64,000 bases of DNA from Nostocoides sp. (lineage in GTDB: Bacteria; Actinomycetota; Actinomycetes; Actinomycetales; Dermatophilaceae). The notes below the pieces were generated by a model. That model did no database searches. It was not told the origin of the DNA and saw only the letters and a list, made by a program, of their open reading frames with translations. Below are positions 18,064-27,178 of the stretch, piece after piece. Position 1 is the first letter of the stretch, and every line of letters starts with the position of its first letter. The translations under genes and the position numbers were made by a program. The DNA lies in assembly GCA_016702415.1 (NCBI GenBank), contig JADJEA010000011.1:62001-126000 (forward strand). The letters run 5' to 3'.

Positions 18064-19545
18064 GTGGATCTGCGTGACTACATCCGAATCCTGCGAACCC
18101 ACTATCGCGTGGTGTTGGCGATCATTGCGGCCAGCTTGGTGGCCGCCTGGTTGGTCACGGCATTCTCGCCCCGGGTTTACACGGCCACCGCGAGCGGGCT
18201 TGTCAAGGCCCCCAGTGGGACGAGCACGGCCGAGGACTCCATCGGCGACGCGCTTGCCAAGTCGCGCGTCGTCTCATACGTGGTCCTGGCTACGGGGCGG
18301 CCGACGGCCCAGAGGGTCATCAACGAGCTCGGGTTCAACACGACGCCGGATGCTCTCATCCATCGCGTGCACGTCACCCAACCCACGAACACGGTAACGA
18401 TCCGCGTCTCGGCAAGTGCCAACACGCCGACGTCCGCATCACAGTTGGCCGACGCCTGGGTGAAGGCATTGGCCGCAGAGATCAGCGCTGTCGAGGATCC
18501 CACGAAGACGGGCAAGACCATTCACCTGGTCCCGGTCGAGAGCGCGGCCATCCCCACCCGACCCTCGTCGCCGAACCCGACGCGCAATCTGGCCGTCGGC
18601 GGCGCCCTCGGCGCGTTGGCCGGCTTCGCGTACGCCCTGTTGCGGGCCCGCATCGACCGGCGCATCCGCGATATCGACACGGTCACTCGGGACTTCGGGG
18701 TCACGGTCGCGGGCGCGATTCCGCTCAACGAAGCGCTCGAACGAAAGCCCGGACAGCCGGTGCCGATCGTCGTGGCCGGCCCCCGGGACGCCAAGCGGTC
18801 AAATGCCGCGGAGTCGTTTTTCAAGATCCGCACGAATCTGCAGTTCATGGACATCGACAACCCGCCGCGGGTCATCGTCGTGACGAGTCCCATGCCCGGA
18901 GACGGCAAGTCCACCGTCGCCGCGAATCTCGCTGCGGCACTGGCCGCCTCCGGTGAGCCGGTCATCCTCCTCGACGGAGACCTGCGCCGCCCCGTCGTCG
19001 CCGAGTCCTTCGGTCTCCCCGAAGGGGCCGGGCTGACCAACCTCCTGACCGCGAAGGCGACGGTGGAGGAGGTAGCGGAGCGGCCGATCGAGGGACTCCC
19101 GCTCCATGTCGTGACGGCCGGCAGCATCCCGCCGAACCCGAGCGAACTGCTCGGCTCGAAGACCATGCGGCAGTTGCTCCAGTCGCTTCGCAAGGACTAC
19201 CTCGTCGTCATCGATGCCCCGCCGCTGTTGCCCGTGACGGACGCGGCCGTGCTGACGGCCAATGCCGACGGCGCTCTGATCGTCATCTCGGCAGGTAAGA
19301 CATTGGACGCCCAGCTCGACGGCGCGATCGCGCATCTCGAGCAAGTCAGCGGCCACATCCTGGGTGTCATCTTCAACAAGGTCCAGATCGCCGCCGGTGG
19401 TTACGGCTACGGCAACTACGGCTACTACGGCGGCTACGGCTACTACGGCGAGGACTCCAAGCCGACGAAGAAGGCGGGGCAGCGCAAGAAGGCTCCACCG
19501 AAGCAGGATTGGGACCAACCCATCTCTGCACCGGTTCGCCACTGA
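18064..19545 (+). CDS. Fused Wzz co-polymerase and BY-type tyrosine kinase, copy 1
   Basis: A 493-residue membrane protein that sets polysaccharide chain length and autophosphorylates on tyrosine. A Wzz domain lies between helices at ~17-33 and ~177-195, with the Pro-rich PSSPNPTRN before helix 2. The kinase domain has Walker A PGDGKST (278-284), Walker A' ILLDGDLRRP and Walker B VVIDAPP. The C-terminus carries the substrate tyrosine cluster GYGYGNYGYYGGYGYYGED. Unlike Firmicutes CapA/CapB, both parts are one chain, as is usual in actinobacteria. It starts at GTG 18064 and is followed by a close paralogue 80 bp downstream. Confidence 0.93.
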   Translation: MDLRDYIRILRTHYRVVLAIIAASLVAAWLVTAFSPRVYTATASGLVKAPSGTSTAEDSIGDALAKSRVVSYVVLATGRPTAQRVINELGFNTTPDALIHRVHVTQPTNTVTIRVSASANTPTSASQLADAWVKALAAEISAVEDPTKTGKTIHLVPVESAAIPTRPSSPNPTRNLAVGGALGALAGFAYALLRARIDRRIRDIDTVTRDFGVTVAGAIPLNEALERKPGQPVPIVVAGPRDAKRSNAAESFFKIRTNLQFMDIDNPPRVIVVTSPMPGDGKSTVAANLAAALAASGEPVILLDGDLRRPVVAESFGLPEGAGLTNLLTAKATVEEVAERPIEGLPLHVVTAGSIPPNPSELLGSKTMRQLLQSLRKDYLVVIDAPPLLPVTDAAVLTANADGALIVISAGKTLDAQLDGAIAHLEQVSGHILGVIFNKVQIAAGGYGYGNYGYYGGYGYYGEDSKPTKKAGQRKKAPPKQDWDQPISAPVRH

Positions 19546-19625
19546 GCCTCGGCCTGGCGACGCGGGTCGCGGGCGAGCGCGACCTATCCTGGTCGGGCGC
19601 CGAGACTTCGACACAAGGGACCACA

Positions 19626-21056
19626 GTGGAACTTCGCGATTACCTCAGTCTGCTGCGCGCCCATCGGGTCGCCCTGGTGATCGCGTTGGTGGCGGGGGTC
19701 CTCGTCGGCGGTCTGGTCACCCTGCTCTCGCCCAAGGTGTATGCCGCGTCCTCCTCCGGCATGGTCATCGTCACCGGCACCAGCACCGCCGTCGAGCAGT
19801 CGATGGCCGACAACCTGGCGAAGTCGCGGGCCACGTCCTACGTCGAAGTGGCCACCAGCCAAGAGGTGGCCCGGCGCGTCATCGACTCGCTGCATCTGCA
19901 GGTGACATCTGATGAACTGATCCGGCACATCAAGGTCACGCAGACTCCCGACACGGTGTCGTTGAAGTTCCGGGCGACGGCGGCAACACCACGTGGTGCC
20001 CAGCGGCTCGTCATTGCGTGGGCGCACGCCCTCGCCGATCAGATCGTGGTGATCGAGGACCCGAAGGGGACCGGGACGAACGCGCTTCGGCTCTCGGTCA
20101 GCCAGGCCGCCGACCTGCCCCGTCGGCCGGTCTCGCCCAACCCGACGCGCAATCTGGCACTGGGTGGGCTCTTCGGCCTGTTGGCTGGCTTCGGCTACGC
20201 GATGGTGCGCTCCAGGCTGGATCGACGCATCGGGGATGTGGAGGACCTCTCTCGGAACTTCGGCGTCACCGTCGCTGGTGCCGTCCCCCGCAGTGAGGTA
20301 TTGGAACGTAAGCCCGGCGAGCTCGTTCCGATCGTGGTGGGTGGCGTGCGAGCGGGTGACCGCTCTCAGGCGGCGGAATCCTTCTTGAAGATCCGGACCA
20401 ATCTGCAGTTCATGGACGTCGACAACCCGCCGCGCGTCATCATCGTTACCAGCCCTCTCCCGGGCGACGGCAAATCCACTGTGTCGGCTAATCTCGCGGT
20501 GTCCCTGGCTGAGGCTGGCAGCTCCGTCGTTCTCGTCGACGGCGACCTTCGCCGGCCGGTGGTGGCCGAGTCCTTCGGCTTGGTCGATGGAGTGGGACTG
20601 ACCGACATCCTCACCGGTCGAGCCACGTTCGCCGAGGTTGCCCAGAACCCCACCGTGGCGGCGCAGCTGACCGTCGTCGCGGCCGGGAGCATTCCACCCA
20701 ATCCCAGCGAGCTCCTCGGCTCACGGGCGATGCGACAGTTCCTCGAGTATCTCCGCGACGACCACATCGTCATCATCGACGCGCCACCACTCCTGCCAGT
20801 GACCGATGCGGCCGTCCTCGCCGCGAATGCGGATGGCACCCTCGTGGTCATCACCTCCGGTAAGACCCTCGACACCCAACTCGACGTTGCGTTGTCGCAT
20901 CTCGAAGCCGTCCGGGGACACCTGCTCGGTGTCATCGTCAACAAGGTCAAACCGATCGGTAGCGGCACCGATGCCTACTACTCCGGGTACGGCCCGTACT
21001 ACGGTCGGGACACGGCGAGAACCGTCGGCCAGGAGAGCGACACCACCGCTGGGTGA
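19626..21056 (+). CDS. Fused Wzz co-polymerase and BY-type tyrosine kinase, copy 2
   Basis: A 476-residue tandem paralogue of the preceding gene with the same order: helix, Wzz loop, helix, kinase. Whole segments around the kinase entry (KIRTNLQFMDVDNPPRVI) are nearly the same. Walker A is PGDGKST, A' VLVDGDLRRP, B VIIDAPP. The tyrosine tail is shorter (YYSGYGPYYGRD). GTG 19626 has AAGGGA five bases upstream, which rules out the 39-codon longer frame. Two co-polymerases in tandem could set two chain lengths or serve two glycans. A third copy lies at 55796-57385. Confidence 0.93.
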   Translation: MELRDYLSLLRAHRVALVIALVAGVLVGGLVTLLSPKVYAASSSGMVIVTGTSTAVEQSMADNLAKSRATSYVEVATSQEVARRVIDSLHLQVTSDELIRHIKVTQTPDTVSLKFRATAATPRGAQRLVIAWAHALADQIVVIEDPKGTGTNALRLSVSQAADLPRRPVSPNPTRNLALGGLFGLLAGFGYAMVRSRLDRRIGDVEDLSRNFGVTVAGAVPRSEVLERKPGELVPIVVGGVRAGDRSQAAESFLKIRTNLQFMDVDNPPRVIIVTSPLPGDGKSTVSANLAVSLAEAGSSVVLVDGDLRRPVVAESFGLVDGVGLTDILTGRATFAEVAQNPTVAAQLTVVAAGSIPPNPSELLGSRAMRQFLEYLRDDHIVIIDAPPLLPVTDAAVLAANADGTLVVITSGKTLDTQLDVALSHLEAVRGHLLGVIVNKVKPIGSGTDAYYSGYGPYYGRDTARTVGQESDTTAG

Positions 21057-21337
21057 CCGGAGCCACATCCCTCCTGCTCAACGGGACGAATACCCTGCCA
21101 GCGACCTCCGATCCGGCCAGTGCCGTCGTCGCCGCCGGCGACACGGCGCTCTTCGTGGTCCACGCGACGAATTCCCATGGCGCGGAAAGCCCGCTCTCGG
21201 GCAACCTCACCGAGTTGGATCAGGCGTGCCCACGTTTGCAACCAACCCCAAGGTCGGTCACCGTTCTCGTGGCCAAGGCGGACGCCGGGAAGGACTGCAC
21301 GGCCGTCACCGGGTGCTGCTACCCCGCCTGCGGCTGA
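21053..21337 (+). CDS. Possible small hypothetical protein downstream of Wzz-kinase copy 2
   Basis: A 94-codon frame whose GTG start overlaps the preceding stop (GTGA). The first ~55 codons have high third-position GC typical of real genes here; the end is Cys-rich (CTAVTGCCYPACG). I recognise no family, and there is no ribosome site beyond the coupling. It may be a genuine coupled gene or chance read-through of the trailer. Confidence 0.25.
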   Translation: MTGATSLLLNGTNTLPATSDPASAVVAAGDTALFVVHATNSHGAESPLSGNLTELDQACPRLQPTPRSVTVLVAKADAGKDCTAVTGCCYPACG

Positions 21338-21359
21338 CCCGTCGCCCCAAAGGACCAAG

Positions 21360-21382
21360 GCCCCCGGCATCGGCGCGGGGGC
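21360..21382. terminator. Hairpin terminator downstream of cysQ and the Wzz-kinase genes
   Basis: Inverted repeat GCCCCCG (21360-21366) / CGGGGGC (21376-21382) between the convergent plus-strand EPS genes and minus-strand cysQ, whose stop is 28 bp away. It could serve both strands. Confidence 0.6.
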
Positions 21383-21409
21383 TCACGGCATACGCCCGGG
21401 ATGTGCGCG

Positions 21410-22171
21410 TCAGGACAGATCGAGGCGAGCGACCGCGGCGAGAATGCGCGCGGCGAGTTCGGGTCGGCATACGACCAGGTCGGGAAGCAGGACGTCGGGT
21501 TGGTTGTAGAGGAGGGCGCTGCCGTCCACACGGCTGGTGTGGAGGCCGGAGGCGGACGCGACGGCGACCGGCGCGGCGGAATCCCATTCGTACTGACCGC
21601 CGGCGTGGACATAGGCGTCCGTCGACCCGTCGAGGACGGAGACGGCCTTGACGCCGGCGGAGCCCATCGGGACGAGTTCGGCGTCGAGGGCCTCGACGAG
21701 CGCGGGGAGCCAGGCCGGCGGACGCGACCGTGAGACGGCCAGGCGGATGCGGCCCCCTGCGGCGGGGGGAATCTCCGGGGGCGCGTCGGTGGCGAACACC
21801 TGGTCGCGCGCCGGGAGTGCGACCGCGCCCGCGACGAGGCTCCCGCGTTCCCAGAGAGCGACGTGGACGGCCCAGTCGTCGCGGGGCCGCTCCGAGAACT
21901 CGCGGGTGCCGTCGAGGGGATCGACGATCCAGACCCGATCCGAGCGCAGGCGGACCGGGTCGTCGGCGCCCTCTTCGGACAGGACAGCGTCGTCGGGCCG
22001 TGCCTCGGCCAGGGCGGCCATCAGGTAATCGTGCGAGCCGCGGTCCCCGGCATCCTTGAGTGCCTTGGGGTCGCCGTCGGACGGGAATGCGGCACGGATG
22101 TCCAAGAGGACCTTGCCGGCAGCGACGGCGAGGTCGCGGGCCAAGAGGTGGTCGGGGCGTGGGTCAGCCAC
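21410..22171 (-). CDS. cysQ: 3'(2'),5'-bisphosphate nucleotidase / inositol monophosphatase family protein
   Basis: A 253-residue Mg-dependent phosphatase that probably hydrolyses PAP to AMP, relieving inhibition of PAPS-using enzymes. Metal-binding motifs are visible: LSEEGADD, WIVDPLDGTREF and the late YEWDSAAPVAVASASG. These are shared with inositol monophosphatases, so substrate cannot be fixed from motifs alone. The neighbouring APS kinase and sulfite-type exporter genes on the same strand favour the CysQ role, and a PAPS-using sulfotransferase is encoded about 7 kb away. A 129-bp gap separates it from the exporter gene upstream. Confidence 0.87.
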   Translation of the reverse strand: MADPRPDHLLARDLAVAAGKVLLDIRAAFPSDGDPKALKDAGDRGSHDYLMAALAEARPDDAVLSEEGADDPVRLRSDRVWIVDPLDGTREFSERPRDDWAVHVALWERGSLVAGAVALPARDQVFATDAPPEIPPAAGGRIRLAVSRSRPPAWLPALVEALDAELVPMGSAGVKAVSVLDGSTDAYVHAGGQYEWDSAAPVAVASASGLHTSRVDGSALLYNQPDVLLPDLVVCRPELAARILAAVARLDLS

Positions 22172-22300
22172 GGGAACTCCGTTTCGTGGGGGTGTTCAGA
22201 GGATCGTATGCCGCGTCCCGCCGCCGCCGGTGCACCGGCTCAGTCGGCGTCGCCTGCCGTGTCAGGCCGGGTGAGGCGTGCGCCTCGGCTCAGGCGGCGG

Positions 22301-23272
22301 TCAATCTTCTCGCGACTCGTCGGTTGGAGCGGGGTTGCGGTCGCCCCGGTGTCCCAGGGGGACGTGCCGGAAGGCAGGCCGACCGTGCGCGGCCTTGATC
22401 ACTCCCCAGACGACCGGGCCGAGGATGACCATGGCGGCGCCGAGGATTCCGACGGTGACCGGTGGGACCTTGAGCAGGCCGAGGCCGGTCAGGGTCAGGA
22501 CGATGGCGATACCGCGCCGCAGGATCGACTGGGAGACGAACCCGGCCAGGCGCGCCCCGAGGAAGGTGCCGGGGCTGCCGCCGACGATGAGCGGGATCAG
22601 GACGTCCCACTGGATGCCCGAGACGAGGATGTGCGAGATGGAGGCGGACAGCACGAGCGGAATGGCCTGGACCAGGTCGGTCCCGACGAGCTTGCGCGCC
22701 GACAGGGTCGGATAGAGGAGGAGGAGGCTGATCATGATGAGCGAGCCGGAGCCGACACTCGTCATACCGACCAGGAGGCCACCGACGGCGCCGACGATCA
22801 AGGTCGGGAGCGGCCGCACCCGCGGGTCGGGCCGGTCCGGGTCCTCGGGGAGGTGGCGGCGCATCTCGAGATAGATCCGCAGCGAAAACGTGACCGCCGT
22901 GATGAGCAGTGCGATGCCGATCGCCATCTTGAGGAAGGCCTGTTGGTCCTTGTCGGCACCGATGGCCTTGATGATCCACGCACCGGCGAACGAGGTCGGC
23001 ACCGAGCCGATGATCAGCCACTTGGCGAGTTGGAGATTGGGCGAGCCGTGCTTGTAATGCACGGCCGCGCCGACGGACTTATTGATGGCCGCGGCCGTCA
23101 GGTCGTTGGCGACGGCAGCGGTCGGCGGCACGCCGAGGAAGATCAGGGCCGGGGTCATCAGGGCACCACCGCCCATACCGGTCAACCCGACGACGATGCC
23201 GATGAGGAAGGCGACGGCGAGGATGCCCGGGGTGTCATGGGTGATGAGGTCGGACGTGGCTAGATGGACCAT
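22301..23272 (-). CDS. TauE/SafE-family sulfite/anion exporter
   Basis: A 323-residue integral membrane protein with about eight helices in two halves. Each half carries a Gly-rich signature: GIVVGLTGMGGGALMTPAL near residue 30 and GLLVGMTSVGSGSLIMISLL near 165, the internal duplication typical of TauE/SafE. It overlaps the 3' end of cysC by 13 bp, so the two are co-translated. The position suggests export or uptake of sulfite, sulfate or an organosulfur anion linked to sulfate activation. The last ~30 residues are hydrophilic and probably cytosolic. Confidence 0.86.
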   Translation of the reverse strand: MVHLATSDLITHDTPGILAVAFLIGIVVGLTGMGGGALMTPALIFLGVPPTAAVANDLTAAAINKSVGAAVHYKHGSPNLQLAKWLIIGSVPTSFAGAWIIKAIGADKDQQAFLKMAIGIALLITAVTFSLRIYLEMRRHLPEDPDRPDPRVRPLPTLIVGAVGGLLVGMTSVGSGSLIMISLLLLYPTLSARKLVGTDLVQAIPLVLSASISHILVSGIQWDVLIPLIVGGSPGTFLGARLAGFVSQSILRRGIAIVLTLTGLGLLKVPPVTVGILGAAMVILGPVVWGVIKAAHGRPAFRHVPLGHRGDRNPAPTDESRED

Positions 23273-24471
23273 TCGAGGATCTCTTCCTTGGTGAGGTGGC
23301 CACGAGTGCGGAGGAGGGCGAGGACCGCATCGACCGCCTGCTCGATGGTCTTGCCGGTGGTGTCGATGACGAGGTCGGCGTCGGTGGGCTCCTCATAGGG
23401 CGAGGAGATGCCGGTGAACTCGGGGATCTCGCCCCGGCGAGCCTTGGCGTAGAGGCCCTTGCGGTCGCGGCGCTCGCATTCGGCGAGCGGGGTGGCGACA
23501 TGGACGAGGAGGAAATCGCCGCCCGCGTCGGCGACCATGTTCCGGACGGCGTCACGGGTGGCGCCGAAGGGCGCGATCGGGCTACAGATTGCGACGCCCC
23601 CGTGGCGGGAGATCTCGGCTCCCACCCAGCCGATGCGGCGGATATTCGTCTCGCGATCGGCGGCGGAGAAGCTCAGTCCGGCGCTGAGATGCCGACGCAC
23701 GAGGTCGCCGTCGAGCAGGGTGACCGTGCGCTCGCCGCCTTCGAGAATCAGGTCGCGGACCGACCGGGCAATCGTCGACTTGCCCGACCCCGAAAGCCCG
23801 GTGAAGAAGAGGACCAGTCCGTGGCGCCTGGGTTCGGTCGGGAGCGGAGTCAAGGCGACGACCTCCCCCGGGGCGTATGCCGAGACCACCCGCTCCCGCT
23901 TCGCCGCCGGTGACCTGGGGTCGAGCGGGATGGCGACGACGTGGCCACGCCGCAGCCGGGACACCGCGTCGAGCGCGGAGCGGATACTCGCCACCGCGGG
24001 GGAGTGGGCGCTGTGGCTGGGTCCGGCGAGGACCAGGAACTGAAGCGGGCGCTTCCCCGTGGTGGCCGCGAGATCGAGGAGGTCGTCGGTGCGTAGCGGA
24101 CGGTCCACGACGACGCTCACGGTCCCCGGCTCCACCTCCGCCGCGTTCACGGCCGGCGCGACGTAGTAGCGCTCGAAGGTCCGCGGCGACGGCCGGCCGG
24201 TCCACTCGGGGTCGAGGGGCAGGGTGATGCATCCGTCGTCGTGACGCGCCTCGGCGTTTCCGGTGAGCCGCGCGAATGGCACCCCCTCGGGATCGACGAT
24301 CTCGACCCCCCCGGACGCAGTGATCTCGTCAGCGAAATGAGCCGGAATGTGGACGGAGACGAGGCGGTCGCCGTCCTGCACCGTCAGTGCCCCGGCACGC
24401 ATGAGCTCGAGGTCGTCGAGCACGTCAGGGGGCGGGCAGAACTGCGGCAGGCTGGGGGTGGCGGCAGTCAC
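23260..24471 (-). CDS. cysC: Adenylyl-sulfate kinase with ATP-sulfurylase-like N-terminal region
   Basis: The C-terminal ~190 residues are a complete APS kinase that makes PAPS. It has the P-loop FFTGLSGSGKSTIAR, then DGDLVRRHLSAGLSFS, RETNIRRIGWV and CSPIAPF. The N-terminal ~200 residues contain a PUA-like segment (LTVQDGDRLVSVHIPA) resembling the N-domain of ATP sulfurylase and a linker domain. The sulfurylase nucleotide motifs (QxRNP, GRDH) are absent, so this part is probably regulatory or vestigial. The start is GTG 24471. It is first gene of the cysC-exporter-cysQ group; no cysND is present, so APS must be made elsewhere. Confidence 0.9.
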   Translation of the reverse strand: MTAATPSLPQFCPPPDVLDDLELMRAGALTVQDGDRLVSVHIPAHFADEITASGGVEIVDPEGVPFARLTGNAEARHDDGCITLPLDPEWTGRPSPRTFERYYVAPAVNAAEVEPGTVSVVVDRPLRTDDLLDLAATTGKRPLQFLVLAGPSHSAHSPAVASIRSALDAVSRLRRGHVVAIPLDPRSPAAKRERVVSAYAPGEVVALTPLPTEPRRHGLVLFFTGLSGSGKSTIARSVRDLILEGGERTVTLLDGDLVRRHLSAGLSFSAADRETNIRRIGWVGAEISRHGGVAICSPIAPFGATRDAVRNMVADAGGDFLLVHVATPLAECERRDRKGLYAKARRGEIPEFTGISSPYEEPTDADLVIDTTGKTIEQAVDAVLALLRTRGHLTKEEILEWSI

Positions 24472-24595
24472 GAGGCGTCATTGTGCCATCGGAGATGGTG
24501 TGATCCCGCGGTTGTCCATATTTCCGAGCGTCGAAGTGGGGATTAGCCTCGACTCCTCCTGCGATTGCGCTGGGGATCGGACTGGGAGACGGGCG

Positions 24596-25069
24596 TCAGG
24601 GCGTGGCCCGATCAACGTCGGCCCGGGCTCGAGACTCGACGGTGATGGTGATGGAGCCGCCGAGCGCGGCAAGGATCGGGGTCAGGACCGGCAGGTCCGC
24701 AGTTCCGGTGACGACGACGACCGCCGTGGCTCCGTCCGGGGACCCGGTGCCGGGGCCCACGGACCAGGTCTGCATTCGGTCCGGCAGTGGGCGGGAGGAG
24801 AGGTAGTCCCGAGCCGTCTGCGTGACCTCGGCGTCCGATAGCGGAACGGACTCTCCGATGCCGCTGGTGTAGGCGCTTTGGGCGATGCTGTCCGCCGCGT
24901 CGAGAGCCGCGGCATCCGCGGCGTCGAGCAGGCGCATGCGGGTGAGTTGGGCGCTCGTCACGGTGACGATGCCGAGCACGAGGACGAGGCCGATGACGCA
25001 CAGGCCGAGGATCATCAGCGAGATCGAGCCCGTCTCGGTGTCGCCCTCGTCCCCAGGGGTATGCCGCAT
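24596..25069 (-). CDS. TadG-like pilus assembly protein
   Basis: A 157-residue protein with one N-terminal helix (SISLMILGLCVIGLVLVLGI) and a Tad_N-like segment (LLDAADAAALDAADSIAQS). It is a short actinobacterial form of TadG-like minor pilin or secreted protein. It is the last gene of the Tad operon, 3 bp after the second TadE-like gene. The remainder is a small exported beta-rich domain. The role in Flp pilus assembly is inferred from the operon. Confidence 0.78.
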   Translation of the reverse strand: MRHTPGDEGDTETGSISLMILGLCVIGLVLVLGIVTVTSAQLTRMRLLDAADAAALDAADSIAQSAYTSGIGESVPLSDAEVTQTARDYLSSRPLPDRMQTWSVGPGTGSPDGATAVVVVTGTADLPVLTPILAALGGSITITVESRARADVDRATP

Positions 25070-25072
25070 CGC

Positions 25073-25573
25073 TCACATCCCTCGGAACCGGTCGACGGTG
25101 ACCACTTGCGTCGCCGAGACCGGGATCTCCAGGGGGATCACGTCCCGGGCCAGGCTGGGGATGAGCGGGAGCGGAACGGTCACCTGGGTCGTGACGTCGA
25201 TCCGGGCGTCCGGGGTCAGGCACGGCGAGGCGGCGCAGGTGATCGTCAGAGTCCCGTTCTCGGCGGTGAAGCCCTGGTCGGCGAAGGCGATCATCGCTGC
25301 CGCCCGGGCGCGGGCCGCGGCCGCGTCCTCGGTGTCTGAGGTGACGAACGCGCGCCCGGCTTCCCGGGCGGCCTGGGCGGCGGCATACGACCCGGCCTGA
25401 ACGCGTGCGACCATCAACGTCAGATAAATGAGCGGGACCAGGAGCAGGACGCCCAGGAAAACGAATTCGACGAGGGCACTGCCCTCCTGAGCCGCCGCAT
25501 TCCGGGTCGCGCCGGACACCGCTCCGGACGCCGCCGAGCCGGTATGCCGATCCCACCCCCGTCCCGACATCAT
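25073..25573 (-). CDS. TadE-like pseudopilin
   Basis: A 166-residue protein. The N-terminal helix carries the TadE signature (EGSALVEFVFLGVLLLVPLI) with the conserved Glu-Phe pair after the Ser/Ala-Leu, typical of prepilin-like proteins cut by a TadV/FppA peptidase; none is visible in the window. The exported part has a Cys pair (TCAASPC). ATG 25573 overlaps the preceding stop by 4 bp. Confidence 0.83.
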   Translation of the reverse strand: MMSGRGWDRHTGSAASGAVSGATRNAAAQEGSALVEFVFLGVLLLVPLIYLTLMVARVQAGSYAAAQAAREAGRAFVTSDTEDAAAARARAAAMIAFADQGFTAENGTLTITCAASPCLTPDARIDVTTQVTVPLPLIPSLARDVIPLEIPVSATQVVTVDRFRGM

Positions 25574-25998
25574 TGCTTCTCCGAAAACGCTCGACCGACC
25601 ACATCGAGGCCCTCTGAGGGACCGAATGGCCCGATCAGGGGCAGTGGCGCCTTGACACGCACCACGACAACAGCGACGCCGTCGACGTCATCGGTGGACT
25701 CGGTGACGTCCTGAGCGAAGCGGGCCGAGATCGACCGGCCGATCAGGTCCTTGGTCCGGGCCACCGCGACACCGGGCGGCGCGTCGCCGCGCGCCCCCAA
25801 CCGGGCACCCTCGGCGGCGCACGAGATCAGCGTGTTGCGGACGTGGAGGGCCAGCCCGAGTTGGAACACCATGGCAAACACGAGCATGAGCAGGCCCGAC
25901 ACCATGGCGAAATCCGCGACGGCCGCCCCGACCTCCGCCTCACGCCGATCCCGCGCACCGCCCCGGCGCGGGAGAGTCATCGACTCAGCCGTGGACAC
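25570..25998 (-). CDS. TadE-family pilus protein
   Basis: A ~142-residue protein with one N-terminal helix (VADFAMVSGLLMLVFAMVFQ) and a small exported domain; a TadE-like minor pilin. The start is uncertain: GTG 25998 overlaps the pilin gene by 14 bp, and ATG 25980 is possible; neither has a convincing ribosome site, so coupling to the pilin gene is likely. It overlaps the next gene by 4 bp. Confidence 0.8.
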   Translation of the reverse strand: MSTAESMTLPRRGGARDRREAEVGAAVADFAMVSGLLMLVFAMVFQLGLALHVRNTLISCAAEGARLGARGDAPPGVAVARTKDLIGRSISARFAQDVTESTDDVDGVAVVVVRVKAPLPLIGPFGPSEGLDVVGRAFSEKQ

Positions 25999-26197
25999 CG
26001 TCGAGAGCGGTCTCGAACATTTCCTTGAGCTTGGTCCCGGCGAACGTCCACAGGATGGTGACGATGCCCGCGGTCATGAGAGTGATGAGCACCCAGCCCG
26101 GCACATCGCCCCGCTCGCTCTCGTCGTCCCGTGGCGTGAGCGCTGCGCGGATGGCGGCGGTGAGCCGGATGTGGGCCTTGATCAGTTGAGTAGACAT
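25985..26197 (-). CDS. Flp-type major pilin candidate
   Basis: A 70-residue protein with a hydrophilic N-terminus, then RGDVPGWVLITLMTAGIVTILW and a short charged tail (KLKEMFETALDG). Size, single helix and position after tadC match the small pilin of actinobacterial Tad loci, although the classical Flp GxTAIEY processing motif is absent. ATG 26197 has a strong GGGAGGA ribosome site six bases upstream, consistent with high expression expected of a major pilin. Confidence 0.75.
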   Translation of the reverse strand: MSTQLIKAHIRLTAAIRAALTPRDDESERGDVPGWVLITLMTAGIVTILWTFAGTKLKEMFETALDGVHG

Positions 26198-26224
26198 TGG
26201 ATGTCCTCCCTTGTTGTGGTGGTG

Positions 26225-27178
26225 TTACATCGAGAATTCGAGGAAATCAAACCCGGGGAAAACCGCAAAGAGAATAGTGATGGGCAGGACCAGAAAGACG
26301 ACGGGGACCATCATGGCGATCTCTTTGCGTCCGCCCTTTTCCATGAGATCGCGCCGGCTCTCTTCGCGGACGTCCTGAGCCTGGGCACGAAGGACCTCGG
26401 CGAGTGGGGTGCCGCGCTCGACGGCGATGACGATTCCGTCCACGAAGCGGGTCAGGGAGGCCAGGCCGGTCCGGTCGGCGAGGCCTTCCAACGCCGTCGG
26501 CAGGTTGGCACCGGCTCGCGCGTCGCCGAGGCAGCGGCCCAGTTCGGAGGCAAGCTCGCCATTGGAGAGTCGGCATACGCGCTCCAGCGCCCCGACGGCC
26601 CCCTCGCCGGCGCCCACGGCGAGGGCGAGGAGTTCGGCGATGGTCGGGAATTCGGTGAGCATGAGTTCCTCGCGCCGCACTGCCTGTCGGGAGAGCCACT
26701 GGTCCCAACCGATCACCCCGCAGGCAGTGGCGAGCACGACGATGAGGACGAAGAGCAGCGGGTTCGACCCGCGGCCCAGGACGACCGAGGCCCCGAGCAG
26801 GGTGCCGATGACGCCGGCCGCCGCGCCGGCGAGCACTTGCTCGGCGCGGAACCGGTCGACGTCCGGCGGTTTGCCGGCGCGCAGCAGGCGCTGGCGGACG
26901 GACGCGGCGCCGCCAAGGATCCGCTCGATTCCGCGGCCGAGGTCACCGACCAGGGGACGACCCAGGACGGCGAGCACGCCTGCGGGATTGCTCGTGACTC
27001 GCTCACGAAGGCGGGAGTGGCGGACGGCGTCGGAGAGATAGGGCGCGAGACGCGATTCGAGGGTCGGGTGGCGGAGGATCGGCATACCGCGAACGACGGT
27101 CCATATGCCCACCGCGAGGAGCACTCCCGCGAGGGCGCCGACGCGCCCGAGTCCGAAACCGAGGAGGTATGCCGTCAT
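26225..27178 (-). CDS. tadC: Tad pilus inner-membrane platform protein TadC
   Basis: A 317-residue type II secretion F-domain protein. Membrane helices lie near residues 10-30, 105-145 and at the C-terminus (MMVPVVFLVLPITILFAVFP). The cytosolic F domain contains EFPTIAELLALAVGAGEG and RGTPLAEVLRAQAQDVREE, as in TadC. ATG 27178 overlaps the tadB stop by 4 bp; a longer frame inside tadB was rejected. It forms the assembly platform with TadB, powered by TadA. Confidence 0.9.
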   Translation of the reverse strand: MTAYLLGFGLGRVGALAGVLLAVGIWTVVRGMPILRHPTLESRLAPYLSDAVRHSRLRERVTSNPAGVLAVLGRPLVGDLGRGIERILGGAASVRQRLLRAGKPPDVDRFRAEQVLAGAAAGVIGTLLGASVVLGRGSNPLLFVLIVVLATACGVIGWDQWLSRQAVRREELMLTEFPTIAELLALAVGAGEGAVGALERVCRLSNGELASELGRCLGDARAGANLPTALEGLADRTGLASLTRFVDGIVIAVERGTPLAEVLRAQAQDVREESRRDLMEKGGRKEIAMMVPVVFLVLPITILFAVFPGFDFLEFSM

